DNA of 64,000 bases from Pseudomonas sp. CFBP13508 (GTDB lineage: Bacteria > Pseudomonadota > Gammaproteobacteria > Pseudomonadales > Pseudomonadaceae), in NCBI RefSeq assembly GCF_005233515.1, contig NZ_QFZZ01000003.1, positions 463,259-527,258 of the forward strand, given 5' to 3'. The notes below the pieces were generated by a model. It was given only the letters and a program-made list of their open reading frames with translations. It was not told the DNA's origin and did not search any database. Position 1 is the first letter of the stretch, and each line of letters opens with the position of its first letter. The position numbers and the translations under genes are program-made. Shown here one piece after another: positions 48,554 to 56,212 of the stretch.

Positions 48554-48940
48554 TCAGTCATTTTTCGGTTTAACCTTGCGCGGCTTCAAATACTTCATCA
48601 ACCCCTGAAACCACATCACCAGCGCCGGATTCCCCTTGAGCTGGATCGACTTGTCCTGGATCCCCTGCATAAACGCCAACTGCTTGTTCTTCGCCTGCAT
48701 CGTGGCAAAGCCATAACCGGCGTCTTTAAACGCAATCGCAAACGCCGGCTCCGCCACCACGCCAGATTTGCTGGTGATGCGCTGATCCTTGACCACGAAA
48801 TGCCGCGCCACTTTCGCATCCAGCGTCTGCAGCTGAAACACCAGATCCTTGTCACCCAACTGCTGCTGGAACGCAGGATTGGTCCGGCTGGCCTTACCCA
48901 TCAACAAACCCATCATCCACAGGAGAAAACGAAATTTCAT
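48554..48940 (-). CDS. SCP2-like small protein
   Basis: A 128-residue protein with a hydrophobic N-terminal segment (FLLWMMGLLMG) that could be an anchor. The C-terminal part, ending NKQLAFMQGIQDKSIQLKGN then PALVMWFQGL, resembles the last half of the SCP2 sterol-carrier fold. It may bind a lipid; no catalytic motif is seen. It matches the hypothetical gene after the HDOD gene in P. aeruginosa. GAGG lies 9 nt before the ATG; a GTG two codons upstream is the alternative start. Confidence 0.75.
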   Translation of the reverse strand: MKFRFLLWMMGLLMGKASRTNPAFQQQLGDKDLVFQLQTLDAKVARHFVVKDQRITSKSGVVAEPAFAIAFKDAGYGFATMQAKNKQLAFMQGIQDKSIQLKGNPALVMWFQGLMKYLKPRKVKPKND

Positions 48941-49103
48941 GCGCACAGCCTCAAAAGGAAAATGAACGGCCGGGGCAGTGTAAGGGATTCGGACGATAAC
49001 GCCAGTATCTGACTCTATTGGAAGAGGATGCAGACCATTTCGCGCACGATGACTGCCAAGTCACGATTCCGAAAACAACGTCCTACACCTGTTGAAACAC
49101 ATC

Positions 49104-49141
49104 CCTGTAGGAGCTGGCGAAGCCTGCGATCTTTTGATCTT
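49104..49141. repeat. Solitary family B repeat unit
   Basis: A single unit, CTGTAGGAGCTGGCGAAGCC then TGCGATCTTTTGATC, without the facing partner found in the other family B copies. It lies in the 518-bp gap 48941-49458; 49142-49220 holds nothing recognisable. Confidence 0.8.
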
Positions 49142-49228
49142 CCGGCGCGCGAATCTATGGGAAATTTCCTGCAAAGTGCGGTGCTGTCCATGAACTAGGC
49201 GAGTTGGCTGGCTATCGATAGGCTCTGT

Positions 49229-49458
49229 GTGTCGCCGCAGATTGGCGATACGGACGTGCAAGTCCGGTTGGAGTACACATTGGTTATGGCAATTCGCCGA
49301 GCGTTTTCCTATGCTCGCGGATCGTTATGGCGGCTGTGTATGGGAGGCCTTCGGGTCTGCCGGGTTACTCCACCGGTCTTGCACACCTATGCACAGCTGC
49401 CACCACTTTCGAAGTGCGAGCGAAACGGTGTCGGCTCCTTAAACTGGAGTAAGACCGA
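49229..49458 (+). ncRNA. Structured leader of the DUF6124 gene, candidate translational switch
   Basis: This 230-base stretch folds strongly. A 16-bp uninterrupted helix (three G-U pairs) joins 49329-49344 and 49386-49401. Inside it are a UUCG tetraloop hairpin (49345-49358, AGGCC-UUCG-GGUCU) and a CCGG/CCGG hairpin (49360-49376). Other stems: CGGAC/GTCCG near 49251-49266, CGAGC/GCTCG (49298-49317) and CACTT/AAGTG near 49404-49416. TACTCCA at 49366-49372 is complementary to TGGAGTA at 49269-49275 and also to TGGAGTA at 49445-49451, which holds the ribosome binding site of the next gene. GGAG there can also pair with CTCC at 49435-49438. The effector or signal, if any, is unknown, and I cannot assign a named RNA family. 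Confidence 0.55.
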
Positions 49459-49462
49459 ATGA
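49229..49462 (+). CDS. Possible leader ORF overlapping the DUF6124 start
   Basis: An open frame of 77 codons runs through the whole structured leader and ends with a TGA that overlaps the DUF6124 start codon (ATGA). Possible internal starts are ATG at 49286 and 49340. The product is rich in Arg, Cys and Leu (MGGLRVCRVTPPVLHTYAQL near the middle) and resembles no family I know. The overlap would allow translational coupling or leader-peptide control. It may equally be chance openness within a structured RNA, so the call is weak. Confidence 0.3.
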   Translation: MSPQIGDTDVQVRLEYTLVMAIRRAFSYARGSLWRLCMGGLRVCRVTPPVLHTYAQLPPLSKCERNGVGSLNWSKTE

Positions 49463-49830
49463 TCAAACCAACACCTAACCCCCCAGAAAACCCGGATATT
49501 TCGCCCTACGAATCTCTGGAATCAAAGAAATTCCACGAAGCCGCCGAACGCGCCCTCGACCACCATTTCAAACCAGCCGTCGAACCACATCCCAAACGTG
49601 AAAACGGCCTCTTCAAACTCTCTCCCGGCACCGACGCCGAAGCCCTCATGGCCAACGCCTCCGAAGACCTCCTGTCCATCAGCGTCATCGCCTGCGACCT
49701 CGCCGACGACCTCCACGGCTCCCGCCGCTCGGTGGCACTGGCCCTGAGCAGAATGGCGGACGGGGTGAGATTGATGGTGGAAGGGACGCTCGACCAGATT
49801 GAAGTGCGAAGCGTGGCGGCCAAGCCGTAG
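49459..49830 (+). CDS. DUF6124 family protein
   Basis: A 123-residue soluble protein of the Pseudomonas-specific DUF6124 family, recognised by the start IKPTPNPPENPDISPYESLE and the helical C-terminus ending in RRSVALALSRMADGVRLMVE. Its function is unknown; genomes of this genus usually have several copies. The core region (EDLLSISVIACDLADDLHGS) is an amphipathic helix suited to oligomerisation. GGAG lies 9 nt before the ATG and can be occluded by the leader. It is the only plus-strand gene between 47 and 64 kb and is followed by a terminator. Confidence 0.85.
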   Translation: MIKPTPNPPENPDISPYESLESKKFHEAAERALDHHFKPAVEPHPKRENGLFKLSPGTDAEALMANASEDLLSISVIACDLADDLHGSRRSVALALSRMADGVRLMVEGTLDQIEVRSVAAKP

Positions 49831-49848
49831 CGAAGTCTGTGGATGAAA

Positions 49849-49872
49849 AAAGGGGACGTTAAGTCCCCTTTC
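49849..49872. terminator. Bidirectional terminator after the DUF6124 gene
   Basis: Stem AAAGGGGAC/GTCCCCTTT with a short TTAA-centred loop and an upstream A run. It separates the DUF6124 gene from the convergent minus-strand operon ending at 49888. Confidence 0.9.
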
Positions 49873-49887
49873 TGAATATTCCCTGCT

Positions 49888-50319
49888 TCACCACTGGCAA
49901 CCTGTTTCAGGTTTCGAATCCACGTTGTAATCGTTTTCAAACGAATACTTCTTTGCAGATTTGTAATTCGTATACGTCATCGCATCAACCCGGCCACCCT
50001 GAGTGACCATCTGATACTCACCTGTCAGTGCGCCATCAACTACTTCAACCCAATTTGTCGTGTACTGGTAGGGCCGGCCATAGACCAATTCCTCTTGTTC
50101 AGTATTGCGATGAACCAGAGTGATGGCCTTCTTCGACTTGCTGTACTTGACGCCAGCACCGCTCCACTTGGCGACAGAGTCGTAATAGGTTCTAAATTCA
50201 AAATTTATGGGTTTGCCTTCGTAGGAACGGAAGCAAAATACCTCGGTCGTGACCTCGCTATGAGCCGCCAGAGGAACGAAAACGAGCAACGCGGAAAACA
50301 ATGCAGACGAAAATTTCAA
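49888..50319 (-). CDS. Hypothetical exported protein, 143 residues
   Basis: Unrecognised protein with a cleavable signal peptide (FSSALFSALLVFVPLAAHSE) and a mature part of about 120 residues rich in Tyr, Lys and Ser. Two Cys (near residue 29 and at the end, GCQW) could form a periplasmic disulfide. The start is TTG at 50319, with AAGGA 9 nt upstream; no ATG or GTG is better. It is the last gene of the minus-strand run. Confidence 0.75.
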   Translation of the reverse strand: MKFSSALFSALLVFVPLAAHSEVTTEVFCFRSYEGKPINFEFRTYYDSVAKWSGAGVKYSKSKKAITLVHRNTEQEELVYGRPYQYTTNWVEVVDGALTGEYQMVTQGGRVDAMTYTNYKSAKKYSFENDYNVDSKPETGCQW

Positions 50320-50385
50320 ACCGAATATTCCTTTAGCGGTTCATGGGTACAGAACACACAGTTACAGCAACTCAACGAGTTCTTG

Positions 50386-51465
50386 TCACGCCTCGGGCGC
50401 CACAGCGCTGCGCTCACCCACCCTCGCCGGGATTTTCGAAGCTTTTCCCGCTTCAGACATTCGCGATGCGTATTGCTTGTACGCCGCCACCGCCCGCTCT
50501 TTATCGTTCACGGCCCAATAACTGTCAGCGAGATTCAGGTAAGCAACCGTCCTGTTTGGGTGGTTGGCAATCACTGCATTGAGCAACTCAATCGACTCAG
50601 CGTAGTAACCCGCCTCGCCGAGCAGAAAACCGAGGTCGTTGGACCAGCCGGGACGCTGCGGGTAGTAGTACTTTGCGACGATATAGCTATCCGGGGGACA
50701 AGTGTCATGCGAACCACCGCCCATCAACGCGTAGCTCATCGCATCCTTGAAGGAAGAGTCATCACCCTTTCGGTAGGCTGCCAGCGCCATATCCAGCAAA
50801 TCAGCCGAATCGACGGTCATCAATTTCTTTCTAACGCCCTCAATACTGCCAGTACGAGCAACCTGCAGCTTCTGCAGCACTTCACGCCCATCGAAAGAAG
50901 CGAGAGTGATGGGGCCCAGTGTCTGCACCGGCAGCTCCACTACGCTAACAAGCGACCGGTCACAGGAGTCGTTGTTCGCCACTTCCAGCAGAGCTTTCAG
51001 CTCAAACTGCTTTGAACCTTTGTTGAAGGCGAACAACAGGTTGAAGTTGTAAACCGCGTTATCTTCCTCGCTGGTTACCAGCGCGATGTAATCCCCAGCC
51101 TCAACGAACGGTTGCTTGACCACAGCTTCCTCAGCCTGTGGATCAATGACGGTCATGACGCCAGGGCGACCTTTGAGTACATGGACGCTGAAGACACCCT
51201 GAAGAGCGGACGAGTACTGACTCTTGATCAGAGGCAGCGCCTTTGACGTATCGAGCAATATGTCCTCATTACGTGCCTGCACCGGCGCAATCAACAACCG
51301 GTTGGAGGCCTCGTCCGCATCTCCTGCCAGAACAAATACGTTTTGCCGTGATGCATCACCCAGCAAGCTAGCCGGAATTTCCTTGAGGACTTGCGGGGCA
51401 GCAAATGCGTAGGAAGTGGATAGAAGCCCAAGGCTCAACACGATAAAGCGGAAGAACATATTCAC
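50386..51465 (-). CDS. Exported protein with C-terminal TPR-like region, paralogue of its neighbour
   Basis: A 359-residue protein with a signal peptide ending near AFAAPQ. An unassigned beta-rich N-terminal domain is followed by a C-terminal helical repeat region of the tetratricopeptide kind (NDLGFLLGEAGYYAESIELL, then VAYLNLADSYWAVNDKERAV). The C-terminal 90 residues clearly match those of the next gene upstream (51462-52310), ending in the same (G)KA.KIP.RV.ERS motif. The GTG start at 51465 overlaps the upstream stop codon by 4 bp, with AGGGA before it; ATG at 51459 is an alternative. Function unknown. Confidence 0.8.
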   Translation of the reverse strand: MNMFFRFIVLSLGLLSTSYAFAAPQVLKEIPASLLGDASRQNVFVLAGDADEASNRLLIAPVQARNEDILLDTSKALPLIKSQYSSALQGVFSVHVLKGRPGVMTVIDPQAEEAVVKQPFVEAGDYIALVTSEEDNAVYNFNLLFAFNKGSKQFELKALLEVANNDSCDRSLVSVVELPVQTLGPITLASFDGREVLQKLQVARTGSIEGVRKKLMTVDSADLLDMALAAYRKGDDSSFKDAMSYALMGGGSHDTCPPDSYIVAKYYYPQRPGWSNDLGFLLGEAGYYAESIELLNAVIANHPNRTVAYLNLADSYWAVNDKERAVAAYKQYASRMSEAGKASKIPARVGERSAVAPEA

Positions 51466-52310
51466 TGTCTCAGTCCCTGAATTTCAGATCGCTCAACAAC
51501 GCGTTGCGGAATCTTCTGCGCTTTACCGGCGGCACTCATCGCGTCGCGGTACTCGCGGTAATAACGCTGCGCTTCCTCTTGGCGATCAAGTCGCCATAGC
51601 GAATCAGCCATGTTCAGCATCAGCACTGTGCGTTTGCCGACAGCTTCAACGCCTCGATAAAACTTCAGCGCCAACTCATCGTTGCCGCCCTCGGCCAAGT
51701 AGAAACCGAGGTCGTTGTAAGCCTGAACATTTTGCGCCGGGGGATGACAGGCCATGTAGGATTCCGGGCTTAAAAAGCTCAGGCTCCATTCGATGGACTC
51801 TGCTCGGGACTGTACCGGCTCGATACTCGAAGCATATTTCAGCAGGTCCTTGGGTGACTTAGTCTCCAAGACAGGATTGAGCACCCCGCCCTCTTCGGAA
51901 ACCCATTGCTTGCCTACCCATTTTCCCTCACAAAACCGCTCGTAACTCTCAGCAAGCACGCAACCGGTTTCCATCGAGATCACATCGCAATGCCCTTGTG
52001 ATGTCGCTATTTCCTCACCGTTCTCACCTATGACTACGCCGTACTCCACCGCAGTCGCCAGTAGAAATTTTTTGTCAGGGCTGAGCCATTCAGGATAAGC
52101 CTGGGCACCAATGCCGGCATGAAACAACGGGAAAGTTTTTCCATTCGCGTTGAACCAGGCAGTGGCAGATTCCACGACGGGTGATGTCCATTTTTTTGCC
52201 TGGAACGTAACTGTGTTTCCGGCGGCTCCCACTATTGGCGGGTCAACGGCAAAGACATTGGTAGCGCTGAACAAACTGCCGATCATCAACATCCACTTAA
52301 GGCTGGTCAT
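51462..52310 (-). CDS. Exported protein with C-terminal TPR-like region
   Basis: A 282-residue protein with a signal peptide (SLFSATNVFA). Its N-terminal half (TVTFQAKKWTSPVVESATAW) differs from that of the neighbouring paralogue, but the C-terminal 80 residues (YNDLGFYLAEGGNDELALKF, then LNMADSLWRLDRQEEAQRYY) are the same repeat type. Likely a periplasmic protein, with Cys pairs suitable for disulfides. It is 18 bp after the next gene upstream and overlaps the following gene by 4 bp, so co-transcription is near certain. Function unknown. Confidence 0.8.
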   Translation of the reverse strand: MTSLKWMLMIGSLFSATNVFAVDPPIVGAAGNTVTFQAKKWTSPVVESATAWFNANGKTFPLFHAGIGAQAYPEWLSPDKKFLLATAVEYGVVIGENGEEIATSQGHCDVISMETGCVLAESYERFCEGKWVGKQWVSEEGGVLNPVLETKSPKDLLKYASSIEPVQSRAESIEWSLSFLSPESYMACHPPAQNVQAYNDLGFYLAEGGNDELALKFYRGVEAVGKRTVLMLNMADSLWRLDRQEEAQRYYREYRDAMSAAGKAQKIPQRVVERSEIQGLRQ

Positions 52311-52328
52311 AGCAAATCCTTTTCGCCG

Positions 52329-52700
52329 TTAGCCGGCCTTTTGTTTTGTCAGGCACTTTGCATAGCCGTCCGCAAACCTGGCGTCGAATGACAACGCCAC
52401 CGGTTCATCCAGCTCGGCCGAGGTGTTGAGCAATTCGTGAGTAGCCGGGGTGTATTTGATCCAGCCAATCGTGCCGGTGCCGTCAGTATCGAAGAACAGC
52501 TGGGCGCGCACTGCTTCGCCGTCGTCCTCGTCGATCAGCAAATTGACCTTGTCCTTGCCGACATAACGAAACGGAAAATCGCTGCTCCTGACAAGCTCAG
52601 TAAGGTAGCCGTAGCAACTCCCTTCGCTGGCAGTCGCGGGCAGTGAATGAGACAAGAGCAAAAGCGCAATCAGCACAGGCCGAATGAAAAACCAGTTCAT
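52329..52700 (-). CDS. Hypothetical exported protein, 123 residues
   Basis: A small protein with a signal peptide (VLIALLLLSHSLPATASEG) and a mature part of about 100 residues containing two Cys (SCYGYL and AKCLTK), probably joined as a disulfide. No domain recognised. The ATG at 52700 has GGAG 9 nt upstream; the longer frame to 52733 overlaps the preceding gene and is rejected. Only 4 bp separate it from the gene upstream. Confidence 0.75.
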   Translation of the reverse strand: MNWFFIRPVLIALLLLSHSLPATASEGSCYGYLTELVRSSDFPFRYVGKDKVNLLIDEDDGEAVRAQLFFDTDGTGTIGWIKYTPATHELLNTSAELDEPVALSFDARFADGYAKCLTKQKAG

Positions 52701-52704
52701 CCAC

Positions 52705-53211
52705 TCACTCCTCATCCATCGGCGACGATTCAACGTCGATCATGCTCAGCAGTCGAAATTCATTGTTCACAAACTCGTAGTAACGGTCCCGGTTACCACT
52801 TTCCAAAGCATTCCCCTGCGCATCTTCTTCACCGTCGAGCGTGATGCCGGAGACGATGATCAAGCGGCTGTCGGGCTGGTAAACCATGCCGAACGTGCTG
52901 CCGTCGTAAGCATTCGGCAGACCGCCAACCACTTCACCGGTCTGGGCGTCCAGCACTTCGCCACAAATGGCGCTGCCGCCACAGCCGAGCCTTTGAAGGA
53001 TGTAATGACCGGCGAAGTTGACCTTGCCTTTCAGGGCTTGCACCCGTGCCTGATCCATCATTGGGCTGCTGTTTTCCTGCGGCACCAGTTTATGGTTGGG
53101 GCCGGTGAAAACTGGCGTGACGGTGTAATCCTTGAAGGTTGGATCGGCAGCGAATGCCATGGACGCGGCAGCCAATATCAAGCTGCCGAGAAGAACCGAA
53201 AATCCTTTCAC
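52705..53211 (-). CDS. Hypothetical exported protein, 168 residues
   Basis: Signal peptide ending AAASMAFAAD, then an all-beta-looking mature domain with a C-G-G-S-A-I-C motif (GCGGSAICGEVLDAQTGEVV) that could form a disulfide. The NFAGHYILQRLGCGG block is a recurring feature of small periplasmic hypothetical proteins in Pseudomonas, but no function is known to me. GTG start at 53211, with GGAG 8 nt upstream. Confidence 0.77.
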   Translation of the reverse strand: MKGFSVLLGSLILAAASMAFAADPTFKDYTVTPVFTGPNHKLVPQENSSPMMDQARVQALKGKVNFAGHYILQRLGCGGSAICGEVLDAQTGEVVGGLPNAYDGSTFGMVYQPDSRLIIVSGITLDGEEDAQGNALESGNRDRYYEFVNNEFRLLSMIDVESSPMDEE

Positions 53212-53246
53212 GTAATAACTCCGTAAATGCAGTGGGGACCGTCGAC

Positions 53247-53756
53247 TTACTCAGACTGCCCTTCATAAAGCTGTGTCTGCGGATTGAATTGCCACAGATG
53301 GGGCCGGGTCATGGCCTCTTTGCCCTTGTAGCGGATCTGGTCGCGCTTATCGCGGATGTAGGAGTAGATCTCGATGTCTTTTACATCGCCGCCGTTCTTG
53401 GGCGGTCCGTCCAGTACCTTGACCTCGGCGAAGTAATCGCCCCCTACATGCTTCAAGTAACCGTGGCACTGGATAAGGAAGGCGAAGGTCGAGTCACCCG
53501 CTGAACCACGGCTTGAGTAGGAGGTGAAAATGAAGTCCTCCTGACCGTCGCCGTTGAGATCGCCGCGATACACCACCTTGCCCTCCTCCAGACTGAATCC
53601 ATCAGTTTGAAAACTTGAATGTATGTCCAGGACGTAATCGGGTCTTTCCACCCATTGCGAGAGAAAATTCTTCGTATCGGTCTCCGAATTGCACAGATCC
53701 GTTGCCATGCTCACCATCGGCAACCAGGCCAAACACATCAACAACAGTCGTTTCAC
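53247..53756 (-). CDS. Hypothetical exported protein with a DxNxDGxxD loop
   Basis: A 169-residue protein with a signal peptide (LLLMCLAWLPMVSMATD). DLNGDGQEDFIFTSY near residue 66 is a calcium-binding loop of the FG-GAP/EF-hand type, common in beta-propeller and cell-surface proteins. The start is GTG at 53756, overlapping the upstream stop by 4 bp. It directly follows the phosphotransferase-fusion gene. Function unknown. Confidence 0.77.
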   Translation of the reverse strand: MKRLLLMCLAWLPMVSMATDLCNSETDTKNFLSQWVERPDYVLDIHSSFQTDGFSLEEGKVVYRGDLNGDGQEDFIFTSYSSRGSAGDSTFAFLIQCHGYLKHVGGDYFAEVKVLDGPPKNGGDVKDIEIYSYIRDKRDQIRYKGKEAMTRPHLWQFNPQTQLYEGQSE

Positions 53757-56203
53757 TTCGCATCCTTCGAATTGATCAATTCCAACTCACCATCCCGATA
53801 CAACACCTCACACCCCACCCACGCCGGATCCACCTGCGGCATCACCGCCGATGGCTTGCGCAGCTCCCGCAGCAACGTCGAGCCATGCGACAGCCGTCCG
53901 CCCATCCGCGCAATCACCGCCCGCGCGGCTTGATAGTGCGCGTGCCGCCCCGGATCGAGGGTGTCTTCGAGCAGGATGTCGGCGCCGAGGATGCCTTGCA
54001 CCTGCCCCGGATAAATCATGAACCCGGTGGCCAGCTCAGCACCTTCGCGACCGTCCTGCCAGAAGCTGCCGTCGCGGGTGCGCACGTCCGGATGCGGTGC
54101 AAACCAATGTTCGCGATCCGCCAGCGGCATGGCGTGATGCAGACGGAAGAAGATGCGCATCAGGTTGTCGCGATACCACTCGCGTACTTGCAGGTAGTAG
54201 CCGCGCAGGCCCGGCAGGCCGCTCGAATGCGCGAGGCGGATGAGCCCTGACCATTGCGGGAATGCCTGTAACGGCAGCTCAGTCGCCGTAGGTCGAGGCG
54301 TAGCGGGATCGGTCTCCCACGGCAATCGATGCGGACTGTTTTCAAGATTGTCGTAAGCGGTCGGCGGGCGCCCCAGCCAATCGCCGCCGCTGCTCGCCAG
54401 CGCTGTGGCGATGCACAGATTGCCTTGCACCACGAACACGTAAAACCGGGTGAACCAGTCTGCCAATTGCTGACCATCGGCAGCTTGGGCGACGAGTTCG
54501 GCCAGTTCCCGATTGAAGCGCTGCAAACCATTTTCAAGGTTCAGCAAATGCCCGCGAGCCCTGCGTTGCATACGCAAAAACAGCGGCAACGAATGCAGCA
54601 TCTTCAGCGGTTGCCACGGCAGATGTGGCGTCGCACCGCCAACTTCACCAGCGTAGTTATCGGCGCTGATGCCCCAGTCGGCCAGCCGGGCAAGAAACAG
54701 ATCATTGTTGATGTAGGACGCGCCGCCGAACACTGCGGTGAACGGCTCGTTGTCCTGCAGCACCCGCGCATCCCAACGCGCCATGATCGCCGGGATGCTC
54801 GCTGCCGCGCGGCGCTGGGCGTACTCCACCAGCACGCTCGGTTGCGGCGGCAGGATCTCGGCGATGTTGGCGGCGGTGAGGTGCCGGCGCCAGCCGTAAT
54901 CGCTGATCGGCCGGTATTGCAGCAACCACAATTGCGCGCCATCCCAAGCCCATTCGACGTCGCCGGGCACGTAGTGGAACACGCGCAACACGTCTTGCAG
55001 AAAGCGCCAGAGCAGGTCTTCGGTCAAGCCGTGGGACGGTGTGAACGTGCCGCTGCGCCACGCATCGCCGAGCCGCGATAGGGTTGCCCGCGAGGGGCTG
55101 ACGTGACCGTCGGCGAGCGATTCGAGATGGCCTTCAACCCATTCCAGTTCTACCGAGAGATGTCGCACGAAGGCGATCCCGGAAACTACCGGGGTGATGA
55201 AGCGTTGCACCACCACTTCCTCGACACCTTCGGCCGTCAGTTCGGCGATGCGTTTCGGCACATTGGCGGACGGCTCGCGCAGATAGGTGGTGCTCAAACC
55301 GGCATTCGCCGAGTCGGCCTGATCTTCGCCATAACTGGAGGAGCGCACCGCCCAGGTCACATCAGGTTGGGCGGCGAGAAATGCCGGCAGTCGCGGGTCG
55401 GTGTAATCGTTAAGCGTCAGCGCCGCCGGCACCGCTTGCCGCGCCAGTTCAGCCAGGCGCAAACGCCCGCCCTTGGTGTGCGCAACAAACCCGCGCTCGC
55501 CCGACTCCAGCCACTGCGCGAATTCGGCGGGCGAGTCGATCCACGGGTAATGACCCCAGCCGGGTTTCAGGCTGATGGTCAGATCGGCGCGGGCGAGAAT
55601 CGCCGACCACGCCGCTGCTTGCTCGATACCGAGCACCGCGTCCTGATCGCCCCAAACCAACTCGACCGGATCGGTGATCCACTCCAGCAGCGGCAACGCG
55701 GTGTCGGCGCGAATCAGATCCCAGTGCGGCACAAACGCACGGCAGCGCGCATAACCGGCGCCCATGCGCTGGTACTGCGCGGGCGTCCAGGTATGGTTGG
55801 AGAACTTGCGCGCGAACAGCGTGGGTTTGTTCGACAGCAGCCAGTGGATGGTCTTGCGGATCGGCAGCGGTGACATCAGCGCCGGCAATCGACGCTGCCA
55901 CAAAAATGCCCCAACCGGCGCCAACAGAACACTGCGCGAAAAGTGCCCGGGCCGACGCTGCAACGCGTGCAGCACCAGCAACGCATTGACCCCGACAGCC
56001 ATGATCGCGCTGCCCTTCTGCGTCATCGCCAACAAGGTCTGCGCGTAGTCCGCCAGATCCTCGCAGGGTGGCAGCGGATTGGCGCCGAAGCCCGGCAACT
56101 CCAGCGGCACCACGCCGTAGCGCTGAAAGTGCGGCAGCGCGTCGTCCCACCAATCGGCAGCGCTACCGTTGCCGGCTAGCAGGTACATCAACGGCTTGCT
56201 CAT
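53753..56203 (-). CDS. Fusion: degenerate alpha/beta-hydrolase plus ATP-binding/phospho-His phosphotransferase
   Basis: An 816-residue cytoplasmic protein in three parts. Residues 1-235 have the alpha/beta-hydrolase fold, but the nucleophile elbow reads G71-V-N73-A-L, so the catalytic Ser is Asn; the acid (D186 or D188 in WGDQD) and H218 remain. Residues about 240-450 are a PEP-synthase-type ATP-binding domain (WAVRSSSYGEDQADSANAGL at 284-303). The C-terminal 80 residues are the swivelling phospho-His domain, with GGRLSHGSTL and the probable phosphorylated H773. The order ATP domain, middle domain, His domain matches rifampin phosphotransferases rather than PEP synthase. The substrate is unknown. 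It starts 9 bp after the upstream reductase gene. Confidence 0.82.
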   Translation of the reverse strand: MSKPLMYLLAGNGSAADWWDDALPHFQRYGVVPLELPGFGANPLPPCEDLADYAQTLLAMTQKGSAIMAVGVNALLVLHALQRRPGHFSRSVLLAPVGAFLWQRRLPALMSPLPIRKTIHWLLSNKPTLFARKFSNHTWTPAQYQRMGAGYARCRAFVPHWDLIRADTALPLLEWITDPVELVWGDQDAVLGIEQAAAWSAILARADLTISLKPGWGHYPWIDSPAEFAQWLESGERGFVAHTKGGRLRLAELARQAVPAALTLNDYTDPRLPAFLAAQPDVTWAVRSSSYGEDQADSANAGLSTTYLREPSANVPKRIAELTAEGVEEVVVQRFITPVVSGIAFVRHLSVELEWVEGHLESLADGHVSPSRATLSRLGDAWRSGTFTPSHGLTEDLLWRFLQDVLRVFHYVPGDVEWAWDGAQLWLLQYRPISDYGWRRHLTAANIAEILPPQPSVLVEYAQRRAAASIPAIMARWDARVLQDNEPFTAVFGGASYINNDLFLARLADWGISADNYAGEVGGATPHLPWQPLKMLHSLPLFLRMQRRARGHLLNLENGLQRFNRELAELVAQAADGQQLADWFTRFYVFVVQGNLCIATALASSGGDWLGRPPTAYDNLENSPHRLPWETDPATPRPTATELPLQAFPQWSGLIRLAHSSGLPGLRGYYLQVREWYRDNLMRIFFRLHHAMPLADREHWFAPHPDVRTRDGSFWQDGREGAELATGFMIYPGQVQGILGADILLEDTLDPGRHAHYQAARAVIARMGGRLSHGSTLLRELRKPSAVMPQVDPAWVGCEVLYRDGELELINSKDAK

Positions 56204-56212
56204 GGACGATCC

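Noticed and set aside
53615..54250. Plus-strand frame of 211 codons near the 53.7-kb gene junction
   Set aside because: Antisense to two well-coupled minus-strand genes, with no motif.
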